A stretch of 64,000 nt of DNA, from NCBI RefSeq assembly GCF_014269035.2, contig NZ_JABWRP020000005.1:124001-188000 (forward strand), read 5' to 3'. Below are positions 25,316 to 32,999 of this stretch, one piece after another; position 1 is the first letter of the stretch; every line of letters begins with the position of its first letter. A program made the position numbers and the translations under genes. The stretch comes from Pseudomonas vlassakiae. Its GTDB lineage: Bacteria > Pseudomonadota > Gammaproteobacteria > Pseudomonadales > Pseudomonadaceae. The notes beneath the pieces were generated by a model. That model was not told the DNA's origin and made no database searches. It worked only from the letters and a program-made list of their open reading frames with translations.

Positions 25316-26238
25316 GCGATTGGCGGCAGGACGATCTCGTCACTGCGGGTAAAGCCCGCAGTGAAGCTGCGGCATAATTCCAGAAATTCGCGCATCGCCG
25401 AGGTCTGGTATTTCTGCTTGTGCCAGATGAAATAGAACTGGCGCATCAAGTCCAGTTCCGGCGTCTCGACCGCCACCAGGCTACCGCGGCGGAAGGCATC
25501 GCGCAGGGCCAGGCGGGAAATGCAGCCGATACCCAGCCCCGACTCCACGGCACGCTTGATCGCCTCGGTGTGTTCCAGTTCCAGGCGAATGTTCAGGCTG
25601 GTACGGTGATGGCGCATGGCCTGGTCGAAGGTCAGGCGTGTGCCGGAGCCCTGCTCGCGCAAAATCCAGGCTTCCTGCGACAGGGCTTCGACATCGGCTC
25701 GGCCGGCCTTGGCCAAGGGATGTTGCGGTGCACAGAACACCACCAGTTCGTCCTCGACCCACGGCTGAACTTCAAGGTCCGGATGGTTGCAGTCACCTTC
25801 GATCAGACCCAGGTCAATTTCGTACTGCGCGACCTGGTGCACGATATGTGCAGTGTTCTGCACATGCAGTTTCACCTGGCTTTCCGGGTGAATCTGCATG
25901 AAGCTGCCGATCAGCAGGGTGGCCAGGTAGTTGCCGATGGTCAGCGTGGCGCCGACCGCCAGCGAGCCGAAGCCTGACTTGCCATTGAGCAAGTCTTCGA
26001 TCTCCTTGGCTTGGTCGAGCAGGGCGACGGCCTGGGGCAGCAACTGATGGCCCAAGGCATTGAGCGCCAGCCGCTTGCCGGCTCGGTCGAACAGCTGGCA
26101 GCTCGACTGACGCTCAAGCTCGGTAATGGACGTGCTTGCCGCCGATTGTGAGAGCGCGAGCACGCTGGCCGCCCGCGACACACTCTGGTGCTGGGCCACG
26201 GCAACAAATACCTGAAGCTGACGAAGTGTAAATCGCAT
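25312..26238 (-). CDS. finR: LysR-type regulator FinR
   Basis: A 308-residue LysR regulator. The N-terminal helix-turn-helix is HQSVSRAASVLALSQSAASTSITELERQ, followed by the long linker helix and the effector domain. It is divergent from fpr with about 120 bp between. In P. putida the regulator in exactly this position is FinR, which activates fpr under superoxide and related stress. The opening MRFTLRQLQVFVAVAQHQSVSRAAS is typical. It may also act on sulfur or redox genes, as known for P. putida; that is not visible here. Confidence 0.85.
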   Translation of the reverse strand: MRFTLRQLQVFVAVAQHQSVSRAASVLALSQSAASTSITELERQSSCQLFDRAGKRLALNALGHQLLPQAVALLDQAKEIEDLLNGKSGFGSLAVGATLTIGNYLATLLIGSFMQIHPESQVKLHVQNTAHIVHQVAQYEIDLGLIEGDCNHPDLEVQPWVEDELVVFCAPQHPLAKAGRADVEALSQEAWILREQGSGTRLTFDQAMRHHRTSLNIRLELEHTEAIKRAVESGLGIGCISRLALRDAFRRGSLVAVETPELDLMRQFYFIWHKQKYQTSAMREFLELCRSFTAGFTRSDEIVLPPIA

Positions 26239-26258
26239 ATCTATATAACCGATAACAC

Positions 26259-26286
26259 ATATCTTGATAATTCAGTTAACAGATAT
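26259..26286. promoter_or_regulatory. Candidate FinR operator in the finR-fpr intergenic region
   Basis: An AT-rich inverted repeat with arms ATATCT (26259-26264) and AGATAT (26281-26286) lies between divergent finR and fpr. LysR proteins bind such T-N11-A-type dyads next to their own genes. No strong sigma-70 promoter for fpr is visible, consistent with activator dependence. Confidence 0.5.
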
Positions 26287-26356
26287 TGTGGCTACCCCTA
26301 AACTATCGCGCAACTGCGCGTCTTGCGCGCTGCGTTTTTCTTCAGGAGCCCCTTAG

Positions 26357-27136
26357 ATGAGCAACATGAACCACGAACGTGTCCTCAGTGTGCACCACTG
26401 GAACGACACCCTGTTCAGCTTCAAGTGCACCCGCGACCCGGGCCTGCGCTTCGAGAACGGTCAGTTCGTGATGATCGGCCTGCAACAGGACAACGGCCGT
26501 CCGCTCATGCGCGCCTATTCCATCGCTTCGCCGAACTGGGAAGAGCACCTGGAGTTCTTCAGCATCAAAGTCCCGGACGGCCCGCTGACCTCGCAGTTGC
26601 AGCACCTGAAGGAAGGCGACGAGATCATCATCAGCAAGAAGCCAACCGGCACCCTGGTGCTCGACGACCTGAAGCCGGGCAAGCACCTCTACCTGCTGAG
26701 CACAGGCACCGGCCTGGCGCCGTTCATGAGCGTGATCCAGGACCCGGAAACCTACGAGCGCTTTGAAAAAGTGATCCTGGTTCACGGTGTGCGTTACGTC
26801 AACGAAGTGGCCTACCGCGAGTTCATCACCGAGCACCTGCCGCAGAACGAGTTCTTCGGAGAATCGGTTCGTGAGAAGCTGATCTATTACCCGACCGTGA
26901 CCCGCGAGCCATTCGAAAACCAGGGCCGCCTGACCGACCTGATGCGCAGCGGCAAGCTGTTCAGCGATATCGGCCTGCCACCGATCAACCCAGAGGACGA
27001 CCGCGCGATGATCTGCGGCAGCCCGAGCATGCTCGACGAGACCAGTGAAGTGCTCGACAGCTTTGGCCTGAAGGTCTCCCCACGCATGCGCGAGCCGGGC
27101 GACTACCTGATCGAGCGTGCCTTCGTCGAGAAATAA
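26357..27136 (+). CDS. fpr: Ferredoxin-NADP+ reductase
   Basis: A 259-residue FAD enzyme moving electrons between NADPH and ferredoxin or flavodoxin, supporting iron-sulfur repair and redox defence. The FAD motif is RAYSIASPNWEE; the NADPH-binding parts are LSTGTGLAPFMSVIQDPE and MICGSPSMLDET. The C-terminus ends in AFVEK, as in bacterial subclass I FPRs. AGGAG precedes the ATG at 26357; a second ATG three codons later is possible. It is controlled from the divergent finR region and ends at a strong terminator. Confidence 0.95.
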   Translation: MSNMNHERVLSVHHWNDTLFSFKCTRDPGLRFENGQFVMIGLQQDNGRPLMRAYSIASPNWEEHLEFFSIKVPDGPLTSQLQHLKEGDEIIISKKPTGTLVLDDLKPGKHLYLLSTGTGLAPFMSVIQDPETYERFEKVILVHGVRYVNEVAYREFITEHLPQNEFFGESVREKLIYYPTVTREPFENQGRLTDLMRSGKLFSDIGLPPINPEDDRAMICGSPSMLDETSEVLDSFGLKVSPRMREPGDYLIERAFVEK

Positions 27137-27152
27137 GACGAACGCAGCAACG

Positions 27153-27183
27153 AAAAAACGCAGACCCGGGTCTGCGTTTTTTT
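27153..27183 (+). terminator. Bidirectional terminator between fpr and trmO
   Basis: A perfect 20-bp palindrome (ACGCAGACCC/GGGTCTGCGT) is flanked by six A and seven T and serves both convergent genes. Confidence 0.92.
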
Positions 27184-27205
27184 ATGCCTGCAAGACGGGG
27201 CCTCT

Positions 27206-27901
27206 TCAGTCTTCGCGCACGACTTCCAGGACCTGGATATGACCCGGTTGCGGGTAATGCCAACGGACCTGCACGTCCCAGAGCTTCACACCGTACACCC
27301 GCTCCGCTGGCGGCACCTGATAGGCCGGGCGCGGGTCCTGTGCCAGGCATTGCTCGATCAGTGCCACCAGCGGCTCGCCAAGGCGCAGCCCATGCGCCTG
27401 GGCCTGGGGAAGGGCATTTGCGCTCCAGCCAACGGCGATCGCGACCGGTGCTTCACTGGCCATCAGGTTGCTTGCCCCGACAACGCTGTCGGCGTAGGGG
27501 ACATAGGGCTTGATGTCCAGGACTGGCGTACCGTCCAGCAGGTCGATCCCGGACAGGAACAGGCGCCCTGGCTCCACGCCCTCCAGGCGCACCACCGACT
27601 GGCCGATGCCGTTGGGTCGGTGGGTGGCGCGGGTGGCGAACACCCCCATGCTCTTGTTACCGCCCAGGCGTGGCGGGCGCACTTTCAGGCGCGGCTTGTC
27701 TTCCAGTGCCTGATGGAACAGGAACAGCAACCAGACATGACTGACTTGCTCCAGCCCGGCCACCGCATCGCCCTGATCGAACGGCGGCAGCAGCTCCAGC
27801 ACCCCACGGGCGGCTGGCGCCAGTTGCGGCTGGCGCGGGATGGCGAATTTCTCCTTGAAGCAGGAGCGGACGATGCCGACCGGTGCAACCGTATGGTGCA
27901 T
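27206..27901 (-). CDS. trmO: tRNA (N6-threonylcarbamoyladenosine37-N6)-methyltransferase TrmO
   Basis: A 231-residue TsaA/TrmO protein that methylates t6A37 of threonine tRNAs. The signatures VWLLFLFHQ and GVFATRATHRPNGIGQSVVRL are present; the latter is the conserved S-adenosylmethionine region. The C-terminal TrmO domain follows, with VYGVKLWDVQVRW. I start at ATG 27901; a GTG two codons earlier is also possible. It directly follows the DUF1456 gene (27908-28369) on the same strand. Confidence 0.92.
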   Translation of the reverse strand: MHHTVAPVGIVRSCFKEKFAIPRQPQLAPAARGVLELLPPFDQGDAVAGLEQVSHVWLLFLFHQALEDKPRLKVRPPRLGGNKSMGVFATRATHRPNGIGQSVVRLEGVEPGRLFLSGIDLLDGTPVLDIKPYVPYADSVVGASNLMASEAPVAIAVGWSANALPQAQAHGLRLGEPLVALIEQCLAQDPRPAYQVPPAERVYGVKLWDVQVRWHYPQPGHIQVLEVVRED

Positions 27902-27907
27902 GGCCAC

Positions 27908-28369
27908 TCAGCCGCGCACGCGCAGGGTCAGGCCCTTGAGGAAGTTACGCAGCAACTGGTCGCCGCAGGGGCGATAGTTGTCATGCCCTACCTTGCGGAA
28001 CAGTGCGCTGAGCTCAGGCTTGGACACCGGGAAATTGACCGCCTTGAGAATCGCGTGCAGGTCTTCTTCCTTGAGTTCGAAGGCGACCCGCAGCTTTTTC
28101 AGGATGGTGTTGTTGGTCACCGGCAACTCGACGGGCTGCGCCGGGCGACTGTCATCCTTGCCACGGCGGTGGATCACCAGGCCGTCAAGAAAGTGCGCCA
28201 TGACCCGCTCAGGGCAACGCACGAAACCGGCTTCGTCTTCCTTCTTCAAGTAGGTGGCGAGCACGATCGGGTTAACTTCGAGGCCGGACAGCGCGATGAT
28301 TTCGGCCATCTTGGCGTCGTTCACCTTGAGCATGTAGCGCAGGCTGCGCAGGACATCGTTGTGGTTCAT
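27908..28369 (-). CDS. DUF1456 family protein (YehS-like)
   Basis: A 153-residue protein made of two copies of the DUF1456 domain. The first starts MNHNDVLRSLRYMLKVNDAKMAEIIALSG, the second TNNTILKKLRVAFELKEEDLHAILKAV. Both have the same helix pattern, and each is followed by a Leu-x-Gly-Leu segment (FLDGLVIHRRG; FLKGLTLRVRG). I start at 28369; the longer frame is not conserved. Function is unknown, though the family is common in proteobacteria. It is upstream of trmO and likely cotranscribed with it. Confidence 0.88.
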   Translation of the reverse strand: MNHNDVLRSLRYMLKVNDAKMAEIIALSGLEVNPIVLATYLKKEDEAGFVRCPERVMAHFLDGLVIHRRGKDDSRPAQPVELPVTNNTILKKLRVAFELKEEDLHAILKAVNFPVSKPELSALFRKVGHDNYRPCGDQLLRNFLKGLTLRVRG

Positions 28370-28416
28370 TGCTGCAAAATCCTGTTCAGTAGCCACGTCG
28401 GGGCGTGGCGCATTGC

Positions 28417-29127
28417 TTAGAATCGTTCGGTGACTGCCAGGTAACGCCACTGCCCCACGGGCAGCTTACCCATGGACACACCGCCCAGGCGAATGCGACG
28501 CATGCCCAGCACCTCCAGGCGCAAGTAGGCGCATAGCTCGCTGATCTGCCCGGGTTGCGGGTTTTTCACCACCAGGCGCAGGTGGGTCTCGTTCTGCCAG
28601 CTGGCCTTGGCCTTGGGCAGTTCCCGGTCATTGCGCGTCGCACCGCGCGCCAGCTGCTCCAAGGCCTGCGGGGTAGTCTCGCCGCGCACTTCGATGATGT
28701 ATTCCTGCTCCATGCGGCGCAGGTCGGCGTCGATCTTGCGGGTGACCCGCCAGTCTTGGGTGTACACCTGCAAGCCGCTGGCGCCACGTTCCAGCGGCGC
28801 CAGGCAGGACAGCCGGGCAAAATGCCCATGCAGGGGCCGTACCCCTTCGCGGTGAGCCTCGCTGAGGTTGCCCATGTTCATGCTGGCACGGGCAGTTTCG
28901 CTGTCGACACCGGCCGCTTGATGCATCAGCAGGGTGACTGGCTCCAATGCCTCGGCGCGTGCCCCAGGCAGCAGTTCTACGCGCTGGCTGTCAACCTTGA
29001 ACTGAGGCTGCTCCACCACCACGCCATCGACCGTGACCCAGCCTCCTTCGATGTAAAGCTCGGCCTCGCGGCGGGAGCAACCAAGCTGCTCGATGAGGCG
29101 TTTGGACAGGCGGACGGGTTCGGACAT
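28417..29127 (-). CDS. RsuA/RluF-type RNA pseudouridine synthase with altered catalytic motif
   Basis: A 236-residue protein starting MSEPVRLSKRLIEQLG at 29127; the frame upstream is spurious. The N-terminal S4 RNA-binding domain is clear (SRREAELYIEGGWVTVDG). The synthase domain follows, with KxKxEYIIEVRG-type and LGMRRIRLGGVSMGKLPVGQWRYL segments. The catalytic loop, usually G-R-L-D-x-x-T/S-x-G-L, reads A-P-L-E-R-G-A-S-G-L here, so the invariant catalytic Asp is Glu. The rest of the fold looks intact. It may be inactive, altered, or an RNA-binding relative; the S4 domain suggests rRNA as a target. Confidence 0.8.
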   Translation of the reverse strand: MSEPVRLSKRLIEQLGCSRREAELYIEGGWVTVDGVVVEQPQFKVDSQRVELLPGARAEALEPVTLLMHQAAGVDSETARASMNMGNLSEAHREGVRPLHGHFARLSCLAPLERGASGLQVYTQDWRVTRKIDADLRRMEQEYIIEVRGETTPQALEQLARGATRNDRELPKAKASWQNETHLRLVVKNPQPGQISELCAYLRLEVLGMRRIRLGGVSMGKLPVGQWRYLAVTERF

Positions 29128-29246
29128 GGGGCAATTCGCAAGGCAGGGAAAGACTGACATTGTACCTGCCTGTGCGCGGTTGATGATGGGAATGTGTGTC
29201 AAATGCGCCGTTTGGGACGCAGACCACGGCATATTCGGACGCCGTC

Positions 29247-29702
29247 CTAGGGCACTGTAGGAATCAGCCTCATGTGCAGCAGGGGGTAGGGCTGCCCCAA
29301 GCCATCCGTTTCCGAACGGCCAACCACTTGGAAGCCTTCGTGCAAATAGAAGCCCAGGGCTTGCGGGTTCTGTTCGTTGACGTCCAGACGTTCGGCATTC
29401 AATTCGTCGATCGCATAACGCAGCAGGCGTTTGCCCACCCCCTTGCCCCGGTAGTCGGGTGCGACGAACAACATGTGCACGCAGCCATTGGCGACGCCGG
29501 CGAAGCCGCAGATGTGCTGGCGATCCTTGCAGCAAATCAGCATCACGGCATCGAGGTAGCGGCGCAGCACGTGTTCGCGGAGCAACAGGATATAGGCCTC
29601 TGGCAGGAAGTCATGGGTTGCGCGCACCGAGTCTTCCCAGATCTGCACCAACTCGCTGTAGTCGCTGTAGCGCGGTGTTTGCAGCGTGAGGGCCGAATGC
29701 AT
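29247..29702 (-). CDS. GNAT-family N-acetyltransferase
   Basis: A 151-residue GNAT enzyme with GGAGG upstream of its ATG at 29702. The acetyl-CoA pyrophosphate loop is YRGKGVGKRLLRYAID, preceded by the strand VHMLFVAPD. The C-terminal QNPQALGFYLHEGFQVVGRSETD is the usual final GNAT segment. The pattern resembles YjaB-type acetyltransferases. Substrate is unknown. The next gene leftward on this strand starts about 120 bp away. Confidence 0.88.
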   Translation of the reverse strand: MHSALTLQTPRYSDYSELVQIWEDSVRATHDFLPEAYILLLREHVLRRYLDAVMLICCKDRQHICGFAGVANGCVHMLFVAPDYRGKGVGKRLLRYAIDELNAERLDVNEQNPQALGFYLHEGFQVVGRSETDGLGQPYPLLHMRLIPTVP

Positions 29703-29898
29703 GCCGGTATTCCTCCAAGGCGATAGGGAAAACATAGCAGGCCAACCACTGGTCAGCTGCTCTGTGAGCAGCTTGAAGCGTGGGAGGTAGAGGTCTATTA
29801 CTAAAGCGTGGGAAAAAATCCCACGCGGTAAAAAGAAACAACCTACAACAGATTCCCGCTCGATTGGCGTTCTCATGGCGAAGACCTGGAGACGGAAA

Positions 29899-30351
29899 AT
29901 GCAAATCCACATGCTGTTCAAAAGGGCTCTACTGGCAGTCGCCGTTGCAGGCGTGCTGTCGACGGCCATCGTGTTGATTCCAGATTCGATATCTCATGGC
30001 TCCAGCGCGTATGCCAAGGATGGCGGCGGTGGCCACGGTGGTGGTACTGGCAGCGGCGGCCATGGCGGCAACAGTGGCAGCGGCCATGGTGACGCAGGCC
30101 AGGGTCACGATGGCAACTCGAATTCCGGTCGCAGCAGCAACCATGCTGAAGCGGGTGATGATCATGGCAACCACGTTGGCGGTGAGCCCGGTGACGATCA
30201 TGGCAATCATGTCGGCGGTGAACCTGGCGACGATCATGGCAATCACGTTGGTGGTGAACCTGGTGACGATAACGGCAGCCATGTGGGTCGCGAACAGGGT
30301 GATGACCGCGGTGCTCATGCCGGTGGTGAAGTCGGGGATGACAGGAGCTGA
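29899..30351 (+). CDS. Exported His/Asp/Gly-rich repeat protein
   Basis: A 150-residue protein of unknown function. I start at ATG 29899, which has TGGAGACG upstream; the ATG at 29875 lacks a site. An N-terminal hydrophobic segment (LLAVAVAGVLSTAIVLIP, then AYA-KDGG) indicates export. The mature protein is low-complexity: a Gly/His/Ser-rich part (HGGGTGSGGHGGNSGSGHG) and then five 12-residue repeats of GDDHGNHVGGEP and variants plus a partial sixth. His and Asp spacing suggests metal binding, but this is inference. It is the first of four same-strand genes of unusual composition (29899-33749). Confidence 0.65.
   Translation: MQIHMLFKRALLAVAVAGVLSTAIVLIPDSISHGSSAYAKDGGGGHGGGTGSGGHGGNSGSGHGDAGQGHDGNSNSGRSSNHAEAGDDHGNHVGGEPGDDHGNHVGGEPGDDHGNHVGGEPGDDNGSHVGREQGDDRGAHAGGEVGDDRS
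30154..30333 (+). repeat. Five 36-bp tandem repeats inside the exported repeat protein gene
   Basis: Units of 36 bp start at 30154, 30190, 30226, 30262 and 30298. Each encodes GDD(H/N/R)G(N/S/A)H(V/A)G(G/R)E(P/Q/V). The first three units are nearly identical in protein and the last two are diverged. A partial sixth (GDDRS) ends the protein. Copy number could vary by slippage or recombination. Confidence 0.9.
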
Positions 30352-30363
30352 TTGGCAGTGAAC

Positions 30364-30401
30364 AGCCCATACAAGACCCAACGGACGGGTTTTGTATGGG
30401 C
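30364..30401. repeat. Inverted repeat after the repeat-protein gene
   Basis: Arms of the form GCCCATACAA-x-ACCC and GGGT-x-TTGTATGGGC form a strong hairpin 12 bp after the stop codon. It lacks a T tract, so it may be an mRNA-stabilising or processing structure rather than a full terminator. Confidence 0.55.
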
Positions 30402-30522
30402 GGCTCCTATCATGCGTTTGCAGTGAGCGCTGACAGCTTTTTCTCATTCTCGATGGGAAGTGGTTACAGTGGTGTGGGATGTTTTCCCGCATACTGGGTT
30501 CACAGTTCAAGGAATGCGCTCC

Positions 30523-31368
30523 ATGCAATCGCCCTCTATCCCCCCGTCCATGCTGAGTGCATTGCGCAGGATCATGCGCCCTCTGGTGCGCCTGATGCTG
30601 CGCAAAGGGGTGACCTACACGATGTTCACCGACGTGCTCAAGGAAGTCTTCGTAGATGTGGCTCATCGCGAGTTTCGCCTGGACGACAAGGTGCCGACCG
30701 ACAGTCGCATCAGCCTGCTGACCGGGGTGCATCGCAAGGATGTGCGGCGGCTGCGAAGTGAAAGTGAAGCGTCTAGCGCGGCGCTGCCGGAAAACATCAC
30801 CTTAGGTGCGCAATTGGTGAATGTATGGACCCGTAGCCCGCCCTTCTGCTCGGAGGCCGGCCAGGCGTTGGCCCTGCCAAGGCTGGCCAGCGTTGGCGGC
30901 GATTGTTCTTTCGACGCCTTGGTGGCGAAGGTCAGCACGGACATCCGTGGGCGGGTAGTGCTGGATGAATGGTTGCGCCTGGGCGTCGTCCGCCTCGATG
31001 ATCAGGACCGCGTCCACCTCGAGGCCCAGGCATTCGTACCGCAGAAGGGCTTCGATGAGAAAGCCGCTTATTTTGGCCATAACCTGCATGATCACGCCTG
31101 CGCGGCGGTGCACAACCTCAGTGGCGAAGGTCTGCCGTTTTTCGAACGCAGCGTGCACTACGACGCCCTGACCCCTGCCAGCGTCGACACGCTGCGCGAA
31201 GCCGTCAGCCAGGATGGCATGCAAACCCTGCTGGCCTTCAGCCGGCTGGCAGCCGAGTTGGAAAACACCGACGAGCCAAGCCACGGGCAGCGCCAGCGCA
31301 TCACCGTCGGGCTCTATTTCTATTCTGAAGCCACTGACCCCGATTCGTCGAAGGCCGCCGACTCATGA
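30523..31368 (+). CDS. DUF6502-like protein, possible winged-helix regulator
   Basis: A 281-residue protein without signal peptide. The ATG at 30523 has AAGGA nine nt upstream; an ATG three codons earlier overlaps that site. The first 90 residues (RKGVTYTMFTDVLKEVFVDVAHREF, then SRISLLTGVHRKDVRRLR) read as helices ending in a helix-turn-helix-like unit. The rest is mixed and ends with a helical part (LREAVSQDGMQTLLAFSRLAAELE). I recognise it only as resembling the uncharacterised DUF6502 family. It overlaps the next gene by ATGA, so the pair is coupled. A regulatory role is inference. Confidence 0.6.
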   Translation: MQSPSIPPSMLSALRRIMRPLVRLMLRKGVTYTMFTDVLKEVFVDVAHREFRLDDKVPTDSRISLLTGVHRKDVRRLRSESEASSAALPENITLGAQLVNVWTRSPPFCSEAGQALALPRLASVGGDCSFDALVAKVSTDIRGRVVLDEWLRLGVVRLDDQDRVHLEAQAFVPQKGFDEKAAYFGHNLHDHACAAVHNLSGEGLPFFERSVHYDALTPASVDTLREAVSQDGMQTLLAFSRLAAELENTDEPSHGQRQRITVGLYFYSEATDPDSSKAADS

Positions 31369-32945
31369 CGCCCTTCGTGCGCTGCCTCAGTCTCGTTGCA
31401 CTGGTCTTTGGTTTCGGGCTGAACCTGGTGGCGCCTGCCAAGGTGGTAGCAGCGCCAGTGTGCGTCAGCCGTGATGAAGTGGGCATGGCGGGGGCTGCGA
31501 GCCTGCAGTTGCCGGGGGGCGTTGGCGGCACAGGCGCCAGAACCGGTGGAATGGGGGGCACGGGTGCGCCGCTTCAGCAGCACCCCGGTGGCACGGGGGG
31601 GACCGGCACGCCGATCGAGCGCCCGGGCGGCACTGGTGGTACTGGTATCGTCGGCACCATCACCGGGTTCGCATCGATCTGCGTCAGTGGCCAGGAGGTG
31701 CACTACGCCAAGGATGTACCTGTCAGTGAAAATGGTGCCCCTGCCAGCAGCGCTCATCTGGCGATCGGCCAGGTGGTCGCGGTGGAGGCGTATGGCACAC
31801 AGCGCGGCTTGCAAGCCGGGCGCATCGCGATCCTCAACGTTTACCAGGGGCCGCTGACGGCACTGCCGAATGCTTCGGGGCCGCTGCGGGTCATGGGCCA
31901 GCCCGTTCGCCTGGCAGCCGGGGCGCGGGTGGCAGAAGGGCTGCGACCGGGCGAACCGGTCAGGGTCAGCGGCCTGCGCGATGCTGCAGGTGAAGTGGTC
32001 GCCAGCCGTATCGAGCGGGCACCAGGGCTCAGGGAGGCCAGTGCCATTGGCGCAATCGATCACCGCGGCAGCCTTCAGGGGCTCAAATTAGGTACTCCTG
32101 TGGCACCGGCGCGGGAAATGCTGGTGCGCGGCCAATGGACCGGCAGCCAGCTGGAAGTGGCGCAAACGCGCCCTGACCCGAGCCTGGCGTTTGCCGGGCG
32201 AGGGCAGACGATGGTGATCGAAGGGCTGGTGCAGCGCACGCAAGCGCGTCAGCTGGTGGTCGGCGGCATCAACGTGACTCTGGGGCAGGATACCGTGGTC
32301 GTCGGCAAGCAGCCCGCGTCCATCGCGCTCGACCAACGGGTGCGGGTAATCGGCGTATTCAGTGCTACCCACGAGCTGCGGGCATCCCGCGTCGAGCTCG
32401 ATGACGAGCGCGCAGAGCATTCGGGTGCAGGGCATTCCGGGAGTAACAGCGAGCACGTTACAAGCGGCTCGGGCACTTCGGGCACTTCGGGCAGCAGCAG
32501 CCAGGGTGAGCGCAGTAGCTCCAGCATCCGCAGCGAAAGCGGTGATGACCACGATGGGCGCAGCGCCGGTAGCGGCGCCAATGATCATGACAGCGTGGAC
32601 GTTGAGGACAGGTCCGGCAAGTCGGTACGGGTCGATACCGTGGAGCAACGCGAGACCAGCAACAGTGGTAGTTCCGATCGCGTGGAAAAGATCGAGAAGC
32701 TGGAAAGAGTGGAGAAGGTGGAAAAGGTCGAGAAAATAGAGAAGGTCGAGAAAGTGGAAAAAGTCGAACGTCCTGAAAAAGTAGATAAGGTCGAGAAGCC
32801 TGAAAAGGTCGAGAAAGTGGAAAAGGTAGAAAAGGTCGAACGGGTCGAAAAGCCTGAAACGGTAGAAAAAGTCGAAAAGGTCGAAAGACCTGAGACGGCA
32901 GAGAAGGTTGAAAAAGTCGAGCATCCGGAGCGGTCCGGGCATTAG
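31365..32945 (+). CDS. Exported DUF5666-like protein with GGTG and VEK repeats
   Basis: A 526-residue exported protein. Residues 1-29 form a signal peptide ending VVAAP. Residues about 48-95 are Gly-rich PGGTGGTG-type repeats. Residues about 95-350 contain several copies of a small beta-rich module (VVGTITGFASICVSG, VIEGLVQRTQARQLVVGG and similar), the kind seen in DUF5666 proteins. A Ser/Gly linker follows. The last about 85 residues are near-perfect V-E-K triplets with occasional PEK, encoded at about 32680-32930. The protein is coupled to the DUF6502-like gene by ATGA. A surface or periplasmic structural role is likely; no enzyme motif is visible. Confidence 0.65.
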   Translation: MTPFVRCLSLVALVFGFGLNLVAPAKVVAAPVCVSRDEVGMAGAASLQLPGGVGGTGARTGGMGGTGAPLQQHPGGTGGTGTPIERPGGTGGTGIVGTITGFASICVSGQEVHYAKDVPVSENGAPASSAHLAIGQVVAVEAYGTQRGLQAGRIAILNVYQGPLTALPNASGPLRVMGQPVRLAAGARVAEGLRPGEPVRVSGLRDAAGEVVASRIERAPGLREASAIGAIDHRGSLQGLKLGTPVAPAREMLVRGQWTGSQLEVAQTRPDPSLAFAGRGQTMVIEGLVQRTQARQLVVGGINVTLGQDTVVVGKQPASIALDQRVRVIGVFSATHELRASRVELDDERAEHSGAGHSGSNSEHVTSGSGTSGTSGSSSQGERSSSSIRSESGDDHDGRSAGSGANDHDSVDVEDRSGKSVRVDTVEQRETSNSGSSDRVEKIEKLERVEKVEKVEKIEKVEKVEKVERPEKVDKVEKPEKVEKVEKVEKVERVEKPETVEKVEKVERPETAEKVEKVEHPERSGH

Positions 32946-32999
32946 GCAACTAGGCTGGGTTAGTCCGTTCACACTTCCCGACGCAATACCGAGGTGCAA

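Noticed and set aside
30154..30333. CRISPR-like array
   Set aside because: The repeats are contiguous 36-bp coding units without spacers and stay in one protein frame.
29918..30732. His/Arg-rich minus-strand frames over the repeat-protein gene
   Set aside because: Produced by the 36-bp repeats read backwards; the plus frame has the signal peptide and ribosome site.
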